Shown piece by piece: positions 1 through 5,337 of a DNA stretch of 5,591 bases. Position numbers and translations under genes: made by a program. The DNA is from Verrucomicrobiota bacterium (lineage in GTDB: Bacteria > Verrucomicrobiota > Verrucomicrobiia > Limisphaerales > UBA1096): contig JASLKI010000362.1 of the NCBI GenBank assembly GCA_030747575.1, forward strand, positions 1-5,591, read 5' to 3'. The stretch's first letter is position 1. Every line of letters begins with the position of its first letter. The notes under the pieces were generated by a model. The model worked only from the letters and a program-made list of their open reading frames with translations. It searched no databases and was not told where the DNA came from.

Positions 1-1
1 A

Positions 2-187
2 ATTAAATACATGAGTGAATCGGGCATCGTGATGAGTTTGCCCGATGGGAGTGAGAGCCAGTTCATCCGTTCGGCTGCCGATCTCGTCGAGTCCACCGGA
101 TTGTCGCTGATGCCGGCCGGCTTGGAGACCGGGTTGAGCAATAGCGAGATGGCCGATCTGCTGGCGTGGTTGCTGCAAGCCGAGTAG
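2..187 (+). CDS. C-terminal end of a TIGR02603-type putative heme-binding domain protein (5' truncated)
   Basis: The reading frame is open at the left edge and ends with TAG at 185-187, leaving about 61 residues. The tail contains SLPDGSESQFIR, then STGLSLMPAGLETGLSN, then MADLLAWLL. This matches the closing pattern of the 'putative heme-binding domain, Pirellula/Verrucomicrobium type' family, in which a short beta-rich segment is followed by S-L-M-P-x-G-L and an A-D-L-(L/I)-A-(Y/F/W)-L helix. Known members are usually large secreted or periplasmic proteins with a CxxCH cytochrome-like motif, often fused to membrane-bound dehydrogenase or beta-propeller domains. That part would lie left of the window, so the substrate and localisation cannot be judged. 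The in-frame ATG at 11 is probably internal, because the family motif continues upstream. A hairpin follows 14 bases after the stop. The family call is from remembered consensus, not a search. Confidence 0.82.
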   Translation: MKYMSESGIVMSLPDGSESQFIRSAADLVESTGLSLMPAGLETGLSNSEMADLLAWLLQAE

Positions 188-200
188 CCGAAAGCAAAAA

Positions 201-223
201 GGCAGCGCCGGAATGGCGTTGCC
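201..223. terminator. Intrinsic terminator-like hairpin, possibly bidirectional
   Basis: A 9-bp stem (arms GGCAGCGCC at 201-209 and GGCGTTGCC at 215-223, with one G-U pair on the plus transcript) closes a 5-base GGAAT loop. It begins 14 bases after the stop of the preceding gene, so it can end that transcript, although no clear T-run follows on the plus strand. On the minus strand the stem is followed directly by TTTTTGCTTT (complement of 191-200), the classical arrangement, so it would also stop leftward transcription coming from nfo or from an unannotated RNA to its right. The structure is read by eye and its stability was not calculated. Confidence 0.6.
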
Positions 224-408
224 CGGTTGTTGCACGAGAACGGGCTGACTCCGAAGTTGTAGGGCCGCGTTCCCTGGGTTTTTCCCTCCTTGGGAAATCA
301 GGTTCAGGTGATCAATTGAAGAGCCGCCTGAGGCAGGAGGTTTGCCTGGGTGAGCATCCAGCCTGTGGGTCCCAGTCATGCCGGACAGGTTCGTATTTAT
401 TACCATGT

Positions 409-426
409 CGACAAATCCGTTTGTCG
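409..426. repeat. Perfect 7-bp inverted repeat (hairpin)
   Basis: CGACAAA and TTTGTCG form a perfect 7-bp stem around a TCCG tetranucleotide. On the plus strand TTTAC follows, too weak a T-run for a confident terminator. It is the longest perfect small-loop stem in the gene-free stretch and would bound any RNA made from about 240 to 430. No function is assigned. Confidence 0.45.
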
Positions 427-476
427 TTTACAGCATTGGCATCCGTGCCGCTGATGAACCTTTATGATGGGTGATT

Positions 477-502
477 CAAAAACCCTTGAGGAACCGTTCC
501 TC
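477..502 (-). terminator. Possible weak terminator downstream of nfo
   Basis: Read on the minus strand, GAGGAACGGTTCCTC (488-502) gives a short stem with a central loop, followed by AAGGG and then five T (complement of 478-482). It lies about 77 bases past the nfo stop codon, on the correct strand to end that transcript. The stem is short (5 bp with a normal loop), and the T-run is separated from it by about five bases. Read-through to the stronger hairpin at 201-223 is plausible. Confidence 0.35.
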
Positions 503-578
503 GTGCAACGCCATCAATATCGGCGGCAAACGGTTTTCCTTTAGGGATAAATTATTCCTGACACCGATCCGGCCGGGA

Positions 579-1490
579 TCACCTTGTTTTCCGGCGGCGT
601 TTGCCCTTTTTGAGGAGCGACCGCAGGGTGGCCAGGTTCGCGATGTCCTCGTGAAGATCGGGGGACTTGGGCGTCTCGAGGCAGCCGGGCGTGTCGGCGA
701 AACGGGGGTCGTTGACGATGTGGCCGAACGCCTTTTTGCCGATCAACCCGTGGCCAATATGGTCGTGCCGATCGACCCGCGAATTGAGATCCGTCTTCGA
801 ATCGTTCAGATGAAACGCCAGCACCTGCTTCAGGCCGATCATCTGCCCGACCTCGGCGATCGCGGTGTCCCAGCCCTTGGGCGTGCGGATGTCGTAGCCG
901 GCGGCGAAGAAGTGCGCGGTGTCCAGGCAGACACCGAGCCGCTCCGGCTGCTTGACGCGCCCGAAAATATCGGCGAGGTGGCGGATGCGGTGGCCAAGGC
1001 AGGTGCCCTGCCCTGCGGTGTTCTCAAGCGCGACCCGCACCGGCGATTTTTTCGTGGCGCGAAAGATGCCATCGAGCGCCTTGGCGATGCGTTTTACGCC
1101 TTGGTCGTCGCCTTGGCCAAGGTGCGCGCCGGGATGCAGCACGAGGAACGGCACGCCGAGCGTTGTGGCAATCTCGATCTCCCGCGTGAGCGACTCGATC
1201 GACTTGTCGCGGTTGTCGCCGTCCGGCCCGGCGAGGTTGATGAGATAGCCGGCGTGGCCGAACACCGTTCCTACGTCGCCCTTGGCCAACTCCGTCCTGA
1301 ATCGTTCCGCGTCGGCTGGCTTAGGCGGCTTGCCGAACCACTGCATATTGCTTTTGATGAAAATCTGTGTGCTTTTGCAGTCAACAGAGCGGGCGCGCTC
1401 GATGGCCTTCCAGGCACCGCCGGCAGCGGACATATGGGAACCAAGTTTCATACTCACGCCGGCAAACTTGGCCAAGCGGCCGCACAGCAT
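579..1490 (-). CDS. nfo: Endonuclease IV (AP endonuclease, base-excision repair)
   Basis: This encodes a 303-residue zinc-dependent class II AP endonuclease, which cuts DNA 5' of abasic sites in cytoplasmic base-excision repair and also removes 3' blocking groups. The nine metal ligands of the family are visible: H79 (GHAGYLINLA), H119 (HPGAHLGQG), E156 (ALENTAGQG), D190 and H193 (CLDTAHFFAAGYD), H227 (AFHLNDSK), D240 and H242 (SRVDRHDHIGHG) and E272 (CLETPKS). E. coli Nfo has 285 residues. The family homology begins at the internal Met14 (MKLGSHMSAAGG, start codon at 1451), which would give 290 residues. I prefer the ATG at 1490 because GGAGGG lies 8 bases upstream, while the internal ATG has no comparable site. 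The extra 13 residues (MLCGRLAKFAGVS) are encoded partly by a copy of the iterated palindrome. The C-terminus is strongly basic (KKGKRRRKTR). The gene is divergent from the kinase gene; no operon partner is seen. Confidence 0.95.
   Translation of the reverse strand: MLCGRLAKFAGVSMKLGSHMSAAGGAWKAIERARSVDCKSTQIFIKSNMQWFGKPPKPADAERFRTELAKGDVGTVFGHAGYLINLAGPDGDNRDKSIESLTREIEIATTLGVPFLVLHPGAHLGQGDDQGVKRIAKALDGIFRATKKSPVRVALENTAGQGTCLGHRIRHLADIFGRVKQPERLGVCLDTAHFFAAGYDIRTPKGWDTAIAEVGQMIGLKQVLAFHLNDSKTDLNSRVDRHDHIGHGLIGKKAFGHIVNDPRFADTPGCLETPKSPDLHEDIANLATLRSLLKKGKRRRKTR
1111..1122. repeat. Iterated palindrome copy inside nfo
   Basis: CCTTGGCCAAGG is a perfect 12-bp palindrome containing the CTTGGCCAAG core. 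It lies inside nfo and encodes Leu-Gly-Gln of the HPGAHLGQGDD segment (residues 120-122). That is next to the metal ligand H119 but at positions that vary in the family (E. coli has LMQ there). Confidence 0.8.
1467..1476. repeat. Iterated palindrome copy at the nfo 5' end
   Basis: This is the exact 10-bp core CTTGGCCAAG. It lies between the two possible nfo start codons (1490 and 1451), so it is either within a short N-terminal extension or in the untranslated leader 16-25 bases before the internal start. Confidence 0.8.
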
Positions 1491-1498
1491 GATCGCTA

Positions 1499-1504
1499 CC
1501 CTCC
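1499..1504 (-). promoter_or_regulatory. Ribosome binding site for the longer nfo start
   Basis: On the minus strand GGAGGG sits 8 bases before the ATG at 1490, an ideal Shine-Dalgarno position. The ATG at 1451, where homology to other endonuclease IV proteins begins, is preceded only by weakly matching GGCGTGAG. This site is the reason for choosing the 303-residue form. Confidence 0.6.
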
Positions 1505-1537
1505 AAGCCGTAAAGCGCCGACCGCCTGCGCCGAATG

Positions 1538-1551
1538 CGCTTGGCCAAGCG
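1538..1551. repeat. Iterated palindrome copy in the nfo-kinase divergent region
   Basis: CGCTTGGCCAAGCG is a perfect 14-bp palindrome, about 48 bases upstream of the nfo start at 1490 and 46 bases upstream of the kinase start. It is probably non-coding on both strands, which argues that the motif is not merely a codon preference. Confidence 0.8.
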
Positions 1552-1570
1552 GCGGGGAGTTTCTACTCTC

Positions 1571-1582
1571 GGCTGGCCAAGC
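1571..1582. repeat. Degenerate iterated palindrome copy upstream of the kinase start
   Basis: GGCTGGCCAAGC matches GCTTGGCCAAGC at 10 of 12 positions, with an intact right half. It ends 14 bases before the kinase ATG. It is listed separately because it is imperfect and could be chance. Confidence 0.45.
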
Positions 1583-1596
1583 GAGTGCCCCTGTTC

Positions 1597-4500
1597 ATGA
1601 CCGACCCGACCCACGACTCACCATCCGCCGGCCCACCCGGCAATCCTGAGGTTTTCGATGATGTCGTGGTGGGCATTTTTCGCACCACGGAGGATGGCCG
1701 GTATATTTATGCCAACCACAGGCTGGCGGAGCTTTACGGTTACGAGTCGCCGGCGCGATTGATCGAGGCGATCGGCGACATTGAGGGGCAGCTGTACGTG
1801 GAGCCCGGGCAGCGGGATTTGTTCCTGACACTCATCCAGCAACAGGGGCGCATCGAGCAGTTCGAGTCGCAGATTTTCCGCAAGGATGCCTCGCGGATCT
1901 GGATTTCCGAGACGGCGCGCATTGTCCGGGACGAGGCCGGTGAAGTGCTTTTTTACGAGGGCACGGTGCAGGATATCGCCGAACAGAAGGGAGCCGAGCT
2001 GGAGCTGCGCCGGTCGGAGATTTTGTTTCACTCGCTGGTGGAGAATTTGCCGCAGAATATTTTTCGCAAGGATGCCGCCGGGAGGTTCACCTTTGCCAAC
2101 ACCCGTTTCTGCGAGGAACTGGGCAAGCCGCGCCGGGAGATCATCGGCAAAACCGACTTTGATTTTTTCCCGGCCGACCTCGCGGACAAGTACCGAGAGG
2201 ATGACTTGGGCATCATAGAGAGCGGGGAGTCTCTGGACGCGGTCGAGGAACACGTCACACCCGAGGGGAAGAAATCGTGGGTGCACGTCGTCAAGACACC
2301 GATCTGCGACGAGGCTGGGAGGTGCATCGGCGTGCAGGGGATCTTTTGGGATGTCACCCGGCAAAGGCACACCGAGATCGCGCTGGCTCATGAGCGGGAC
2401 CTGTTGCGCACGCTGCTCGACAGCATCCCGGACCGGATTTATTTCAAGGATCGCGACAGCCGGTTCCTGATGATCAGCAGGGCCGTGGCCAGCGACTTCG
2501 GGCTTGGCGATCCCGGGGAGGCGGTGGGGAAAACGGACGCCGATTTTTTCAGCGAGGAACACGCGCGGCTCGCGCTCGAGGACGAGCAGGCCATCCTAGA
2601 GACGGGACAGGCGATCATCGGCAAGACGGAAAAGGAAACGTGGAACGACGGCCGCGAAGGCTGGGTGCTCACCACCAAGATGCCGATGCGCAACGCCGAC
2701 GGGGAGATCGTCGGGACACTTGGGATCTCCAAGGACATCACCGCACTGAAGGAGGCAGAGGCCGAGCTGGCCGAGGCGCGTGACGACGCGCTCAAGTCGG
2801 CCAAGGTCAAGTCGGAGTTCCTCGCCAATACCAGCCACGAGATTCGCACCCCGATGAATGCTATCGTCGGCATGACCGGGCTGCTGCTGGACACGCCGCT
2901 GAACGAGCAGCAGCGCGAATTCCTCGCCACCATCCGGCAGAGCGCCGACGGCTTGCTGGGGGTCATCAATGACATTCTCGACTTCTCAAAAATCGAAGCG
3001 CGTAAGCTGGAGATTGAGGAGATTCCGTTCGACCTGCGCGAGACGGTGGAGAGCGCCGTGAATCTCCTGGCCGAGCGCGCCCAGAGCAAGGGCCTGCACC
3101 TTGCTTGCCTTGTTTACGAGGAGGTATGGACTAGTGTCATCGGCGACCCCGGACGGTTGCGCCAGATCCTGACCAACCTCGTCGGCAACGCCGTCAAGTT
3201 CACCGAGCAGGGCGATGTGCTGGTGCGGCTCAAGACTGTCCGGGAGACGGGCAGGGACGTGGAGATTCGCTGCGAGATTGTTGACACCGGCATTGGCATT
3301 CCCAGTGAGGCGCAAAAAAAATTGTTCCAGCCGTTCACTCAGGGGGACGGATCGCTGACGCGCCGATATGGCGGCACGGGCCTTGGCTTGACGATCTCGA
3401 AGCAGTTGACAGAGATCATGGGCGGCCGGATTGGGTTCGAGAGCAAGCTGGGACAGGGCTCGAGTTTCTGGTTTGAGCTGCCGCTGCGGAAACAGCTCGA
3501 GCCCGGCGAGGCGGAGACACAGCATCAACTTTTGGCCGGCCTGAATGTGCTGGTCGTCGATGACGACGAGACCACCCGCCAGATTCTGCGGCATCAACTG
3601 CGCTCGCGCCGGATCAAGACCACTGAGGCGGGTGAAGCTGCCGAGGCGCTGAAGTTGCTCCAGCAAACCGTCGCCACCGGCTCTCCTTTTCAAGCCGTCA
3701 TTCTGGACAGCGAAATGCCGGAGAAGGACTGCCTTGGCCTGGCCGGAGCGATCAAGGACGATCTGCTTTTTACTGACTTAAAACTGATTCTGCTGACTCC
3801 CATGGGGAAGGTGCTGGAGCCCGGCACCTGGCGGGCAGCCGGCATCGACGCTTGCCTCGCGAAGCCGGTCAAGCAAACCCGGCTGCTCGAGTGTATTACC
3901 CGGCTGCTCACCGGCGAAAGCGCTGCACCCGCCCGGGATGCGGGGGGCGAGGCCAAGCCGCTCAGGATTCTGGTGGCGGAAGACAATCAAGTGAACCGGA
4001 AAGTCACGTTGCTGCAACTCGGCAACCTCGGCTATACGGCGGACGCAGTGGCCAACGGACTTGAGGCCGTCCAGGCGGTTCGCAAGTTGCCCTACGATGT
4101 TGTACTGATGGACTGTCACATGCCGGAGATGGACGGCTACGAAGCCACCCGCGCCATTCGCCAACTCCCCGGCCGGGCGCGGCTCATCCGCATTCTGGCG
4201 ATCACCGCCAACGCCAACCCGGAGGAAAAACGCAATTGCCTCGATGCCGGCATGGACGACTACCTCATCAAGCCGATCGACCTCAAGCAGCTTGGCCAAG
4301 CGCTGGGAAAGATCGCCAGCGAAGTCGGTGCCGCACCAGGGGAGGGCGATCGCGGCGACGCAGACTCCATCGCCGAGGGGCTTCGCTCCTTTGGTGATGC
4401 CGCTGTGATCGCGGAACTGATCGATCTTTTTTTGCAGGACGCCCCGGCCCGGCTGGCGCAGGCCCGCGAAGCCCTGACCGCCGGCAACGCCGCCGGTATT

Positions 4501-4704
4501 GTCGAAGCCGCCCATTCGCTCAAGGGCAGCGCCCGCAACCTCCGAGCCGAGCGACTGGCCCAAGCCTGCGAGGCTCTGGAGCAAGTTGGAAAATCAGAAA
4601 AAATTGATGCTGCAGCGAGTCCGCTTGGCCAAGCGGAGGCTGAGTTGAAAAAAGTCACCACCCTGCTCAAGCAGCAAAAAAAGTCGCTTGGCCAAGCCAG
4701 CTAA
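1597..4704 (+). CDS. Soluble hybrid sensor histidine kinase (PAS x3, HisKA, HATPase, two receivers, Hpt)
   Basis: A 1035-residue protein carries a full internal phosphorelay. Three PAS domains (about 20-130, 140-255, 270-385) are followed by HisKA with phosphoacceptor H414 (NTSHEIRTPMNAIVG). The ATPase domain shows an N-box (N527, N531), DTGIGIP (563-569), LFQPF (576-580) and GGTGLGL (592-598). Receiver 1 has D655-D657, phospho-Asp D704, T734 and K756. Receiver 2 has E795/D796, D839 (LMDCHMPEMDGYEA), T870 and K892. The C-terminal Hpt has H973 (AAHSLKGSARNL). All key residues are present. No membrane segment or signal peptide is seen, so it probably senses a cytoplasmic cue through PAS; the ligand is unknown. 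There is no DNA-binding output, so phosphate should pass from H973 to a response regulator encoded elsewhere. The ATG at 1597 lies just ahead of PAS1 but has only a weak ribosome site; GTG 1585 and ATG 1489 are in-frame alternatives. The tail after Hpt carries two palindrome-encoded LGQA motifs. Confidence 0.95.
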   Translation: MTDPTHDSPSAGPPGNPEVFDDVVVGIFRTTEDGRYIYANHRLAELYGYESPARLIEAIGDIEGQLYVEPGQRDLFLTLIQQQGRIEQFESQIFRKDASRIWISETARIVRDEAGEVLFYEGTVQDIAEQKGAELELRRSEILFHSLVENLPQNIFRKDAAGRFTFANTRFCEELGKPRREIIGKTDFDFFPADLADKYREDDLGIIESGESLDAVEEHVTPEGKKSWVHVVKTPICDEAGRCIGVQGIFWDVTRQRHTEIALAHERDLLRTLLDSIPDRIYFKDRDSRFLMISRAVASDFGLGDPGEAVGKTDADFFSEEHARLALEDEQAILETGQAIIGKTEKETWNDGREGWVLTTKMPMRNADGEIVGTLGISKDITALKEAEAELAEARDDALKSAKVKSEFLANTSHEIRTPMNAIVGMTGLLLDTPLNEQQREFLATIRQSADGLLGVINDILDFSKIEARKLEIEEIPFDLRETVESAVNLLAERAQSKGLHLACLVYEEVWTSVIGDPGRLRQILTNLVGNAVKFTEQGDVLVRLKTVRETGRDVEIRCEIVDTGIGIPSEAQKKLFQPFTQGDGSLTRRYGGTGLGLTISKQLTEIMGGRIGFESKLGQGSSFWFELPLRKQLEPGEAETQHQLLAGLNVLVVDDDETTRQILRHQLRSRRIKTTEAGEAAEALKLLQQTVATGSPFQAVILDSEMPEKDCLGLAGAIKDDLLFTDLKLILLTPMGKVLEPGTWRAAGIDACLAKPVKQTRLLECITRLLTGESAAPARDAGGEAKPLRILVAEDNQVNRKVTLLQLGNLGYTADAVANGLEAVQAVRKLPYDVVLMDCHMPEMDGYEATRAIRQLPGRARLIRILAITANANPEEKRNCLDAGMDDYLIKPIDLKQLGQALGKIASEVGAAPGEGDRGDADSIAEGLRSFGDAAVIAELIDLFLQDAPARLAQAREALTAGNAAGIVEAAHSLKGSARNLRAERLAQACEALEQVGKSEKIDAAASPLGQAEAELKKVTTLLKQQKKSLGQAS
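4290..4301. repeat. Iterated palindrome copy at the end of receiver 2 of the kinase gene
   Basis: GCTTGGCCAAGC encodes Leu-Gly-Gln-Ala (residues 899-902) in the last helix of the second receiver domain, just after the conserved K892-P893. Confidence 0.8.
4621..4636. repeat. Longest iterated palindrome copy (16 bp), kinase C-terminal tail
   Basis: CCGCTTGGCCAAGCGG is a perfect 16-bp palindrome, the longest of the series. It encodes Pro-Leu-Gly-Gln-Ala (residues 1009-1013), in the tail beyond the core of the Hpt domain. Confidence 0.85.
4686..4697. repeat. Iterated palindrome copy at the kinase stop / convergent junction
   Basis: GCTTGGCCAAGC encodes Leu-Gly-Gln-Ala (residues 1031-1034) and ends four bases before the TAA stop of the kinase gene and three bases outside the convergent gene's stop codon. 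It is 63 bases after the previous copy. With no loop it is a poor hairpin, so a terminator role is doubtful. Confidence 0.8.
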
Positions 4705-5198
4705 ACCACGTGCCTTCGCTGGAGCATAAACCAGCCGCCCAACCCTAACACGGCGGCCCATCCGGCGACTTGGCCCCACGGCGACCCGAAGACCACCGTA
4801 GCATTAAACCACATCAGCGCCATGAAACTGTGCAGCGTTGCGTCCATCCACCCAGGCCGGCTTTGGTGATTCCGCTTGGCTAGGTGCCACCAGGCAGCGT
4901 CTGCCAGCCAAGCCAAGGTGAAGGCGTAATTCAGGTAAAGCCCGAAGCCGGTGTCGAAGCCGGTGGCTTCCCCAGTCTGCGCGGCCGTGGCTGCCAGTGC
5001 CCTGGCATGGCTCCAGCCGTGCTCGAAGTGGAAGGCGCAGAAGAAGTGGGCGAGGAACGCCACTAAGCCAAGTGACCACCAGCCGCTGGCGCTTGGCCCG
5101 GTGCGGTGTGGCCACCGCCGGCAACTTGCCAGCGCGAGGACGTATCCGGCAAAGGCCAGGAAAGCCGTCAACCGAATCGCCCATTCGCCTCCGCTCAT
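4701..5198 (-). CDS. Histidine-rich polytopic membrane protein of unknown function
   Basis: The 165-residue product has about five hydrophobic segments (about 6-25, 40-58, 84-104, 122-138 and 143-159), so it should be an integral inner-membrane protein. Several histidines cluster near the second segment (H51, H57, H60, H64: HFFCAFHFEHGWSH), and more lie at H105 and H123. A polar stretch TAAQTGEATGFDTGFG leads into LYLNYAFTLAWLADAAWW. I have an impression of similar uncharacterised proteins in Planctomycetota and Verrucomicrobiota but cannot name a function. Spaced histidines in membrane helices can bind heme or metal; that is only a possibility here. The ATG at 5198 is the only standard start after the upstream in-frame TGA, although no clear ribosome site precedes it. 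Its TAG stop overlaps the kinase TAA by tail-to-tail convergence (4-base overlap), so there is no room for a separate terminator. Confidence 0.85.
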   Translation of the reverse strand: MSGGEWAIRLTAFLAFAGYVLALASCRRWPHRTGPSASGWWSLGLVAFLAHFFCAFHFEHGWSHARALAATAAQTGEATGFDTGFGLYLNYAFTLAWLADAAWWHLAKRNHQSRPGWMDATLHSFMALMWFNATVVFGSPWGQVAGWAAVLGLGGWFMLQRRHVV

Positions 5199-5264
5199 GC
5201 CGTTGGGGAATAGTCGACCTGGGCACGTCCGGCGAGATTTTTTGTTTCAAACGGATTTAACCCC

Positions 5265-5294
5265 TTGACGAGCAAAAAAATTAGTTTCACTAAT
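5265..5294 (+). promoter_or_regulatory. Candidate sigma-70-type promoter for hppA
   Basis: TTGACG (5265-5270, 5 of 6 matches to the -35 consensus) and ACTAAT (5289-5294, 4 of 6 to the -10) are separated by 18 bases. Transcription would start near 5301 and leave a leader of about 160 bases before hppA. The -10 lies within the right arm of the ATTAGT-N3-ACTAAT inverted repeat. Confidence 0.35.
5280..5294. repeat. Inverted repeat ATTAGT-TTC-ACTAAT
   Basis: Perfect 6-bp arms surround a 3-base centre and overlap the candidate -10 element of hppA, as an operator would. On the minus strand the repeat is followed by a run of seven T, so it could alternatively be a weak AT-rich terminator for leftward transcription. 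Confidence 0.4.
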
Positions 5295-5337
5295 GGGCGT
5301 TTGCGAGGAGGTTTAGTCTGATTCAACTCAATAAATC

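Larger units (their letters stand above)
188..578. other. Gene-free stretch of about 390 bases with several hairpins
   Basis: No convincing protein gene is visible here. The only long open frame (166-474, plus) begins inside the preceding gene, in another frame, and its translation resembles nothing recognisable. The stretch does hold many short inverted repeats: TTCCC...GGGAA with an inner GGG/CCC (271-295), AGGCA/TGCCT (331-347), CTGGGT/ATCCAG (346-361), CCTGT/ACAGG (362-389), CGACAAA/TTTGTCG (409-426) and GAGGAAC/GTTCCTC (488-502). Some are mutually exclusive. It could be the long 3' untranslated region of nfo on the minus strand, an intergenic RNA, or decayed sequence. I do not recognise a known RNA family (no tmRNA, SRP RNA or riboswitch signature). 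Confidence 0.55.
1491..1596. promoter_or_regulatory. Divergent intergenic region between nfo and the hybrid kinase
   Basis: These roughly 106 bases must hold the promoters for both nfo (leftward) and the kinase gene (rightward), unless transcription starts within a coding region. No convincing -35/-10 pair is visible on either strand; the sequence is GC-rich. What stands out is the nfo ribosome binding site at 1499-1504 and two copies of the GCTTGGCCAAGC family, one perfect and one degenerate. A third copy lies just left of the region at 1467-1476. Confidence 0.5.

Noticed and set aside
386..402. GGTTCG resembling a tRNA or tmRNA T-loop
   Set aside because: No acceptor or D-arm partner, no matching 5' half and no CCA context. 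It is a chance match.
166..474. Open frame of 102 codons on the plus strand
   Set aside because: It starts inside the preceding gene in a different frame, runs through the terminator-like hairpin, lacks a ribosome site and has a translation resembling no protein family.
1077..1116. Three copies of CGCCTTGG within 40 bases of nfo
   Set aside because: They are explained by the coded residues (repeated Gln-Gly and Ala-Lys with GC-rich codons) and have no regular spacing; only the last copy belongs to the palindrome.
1282..1596. N-terminal extension of the kinase frame back to 1282
   Set aside because: The extension lies largely antisense to nfo and reads as non-domain sequence. PAS1 begins just after the ATG at 1597, so the frame is open by chance upstream.
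471..1649. Open frame of 392 codons on the plus strand
   Set aside because: It is antisense to nfo, whose family motifs and metal ligands are unmistakable. Long antisense frames are expected in GC-rich genes.
1618..2562. Open frame of 314 codons on the minus strand
   Set aside because: It is a shadow of the three PAS domains on the opposite strand and has no family resemblance.
3541..3900. Receiver 1 as a degenerate pseudo-receiver because it lacks the usual MDG after the phospho-Asp
   Set aside because: The acidic pocket (D655-D657), phospho-Asp D704, T734 and K756 are all present, so it looks functional.
3778..4584. Open frame of 268 codons on the minus strand
   Set aside because: It is antisense to receiver 1, receiver 2 and Hpt, all with intact motifs, and shows no independent signal.
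4804..5250. Alternative 148-codon minus-strand frame overlapping the membrane-protein gene
   Set aside because: It is a shifted frame of the same strand without coherent hydrophobic segments. The 4701-5198 frame has clear membrane helices and ends exactly at the kinase stop.
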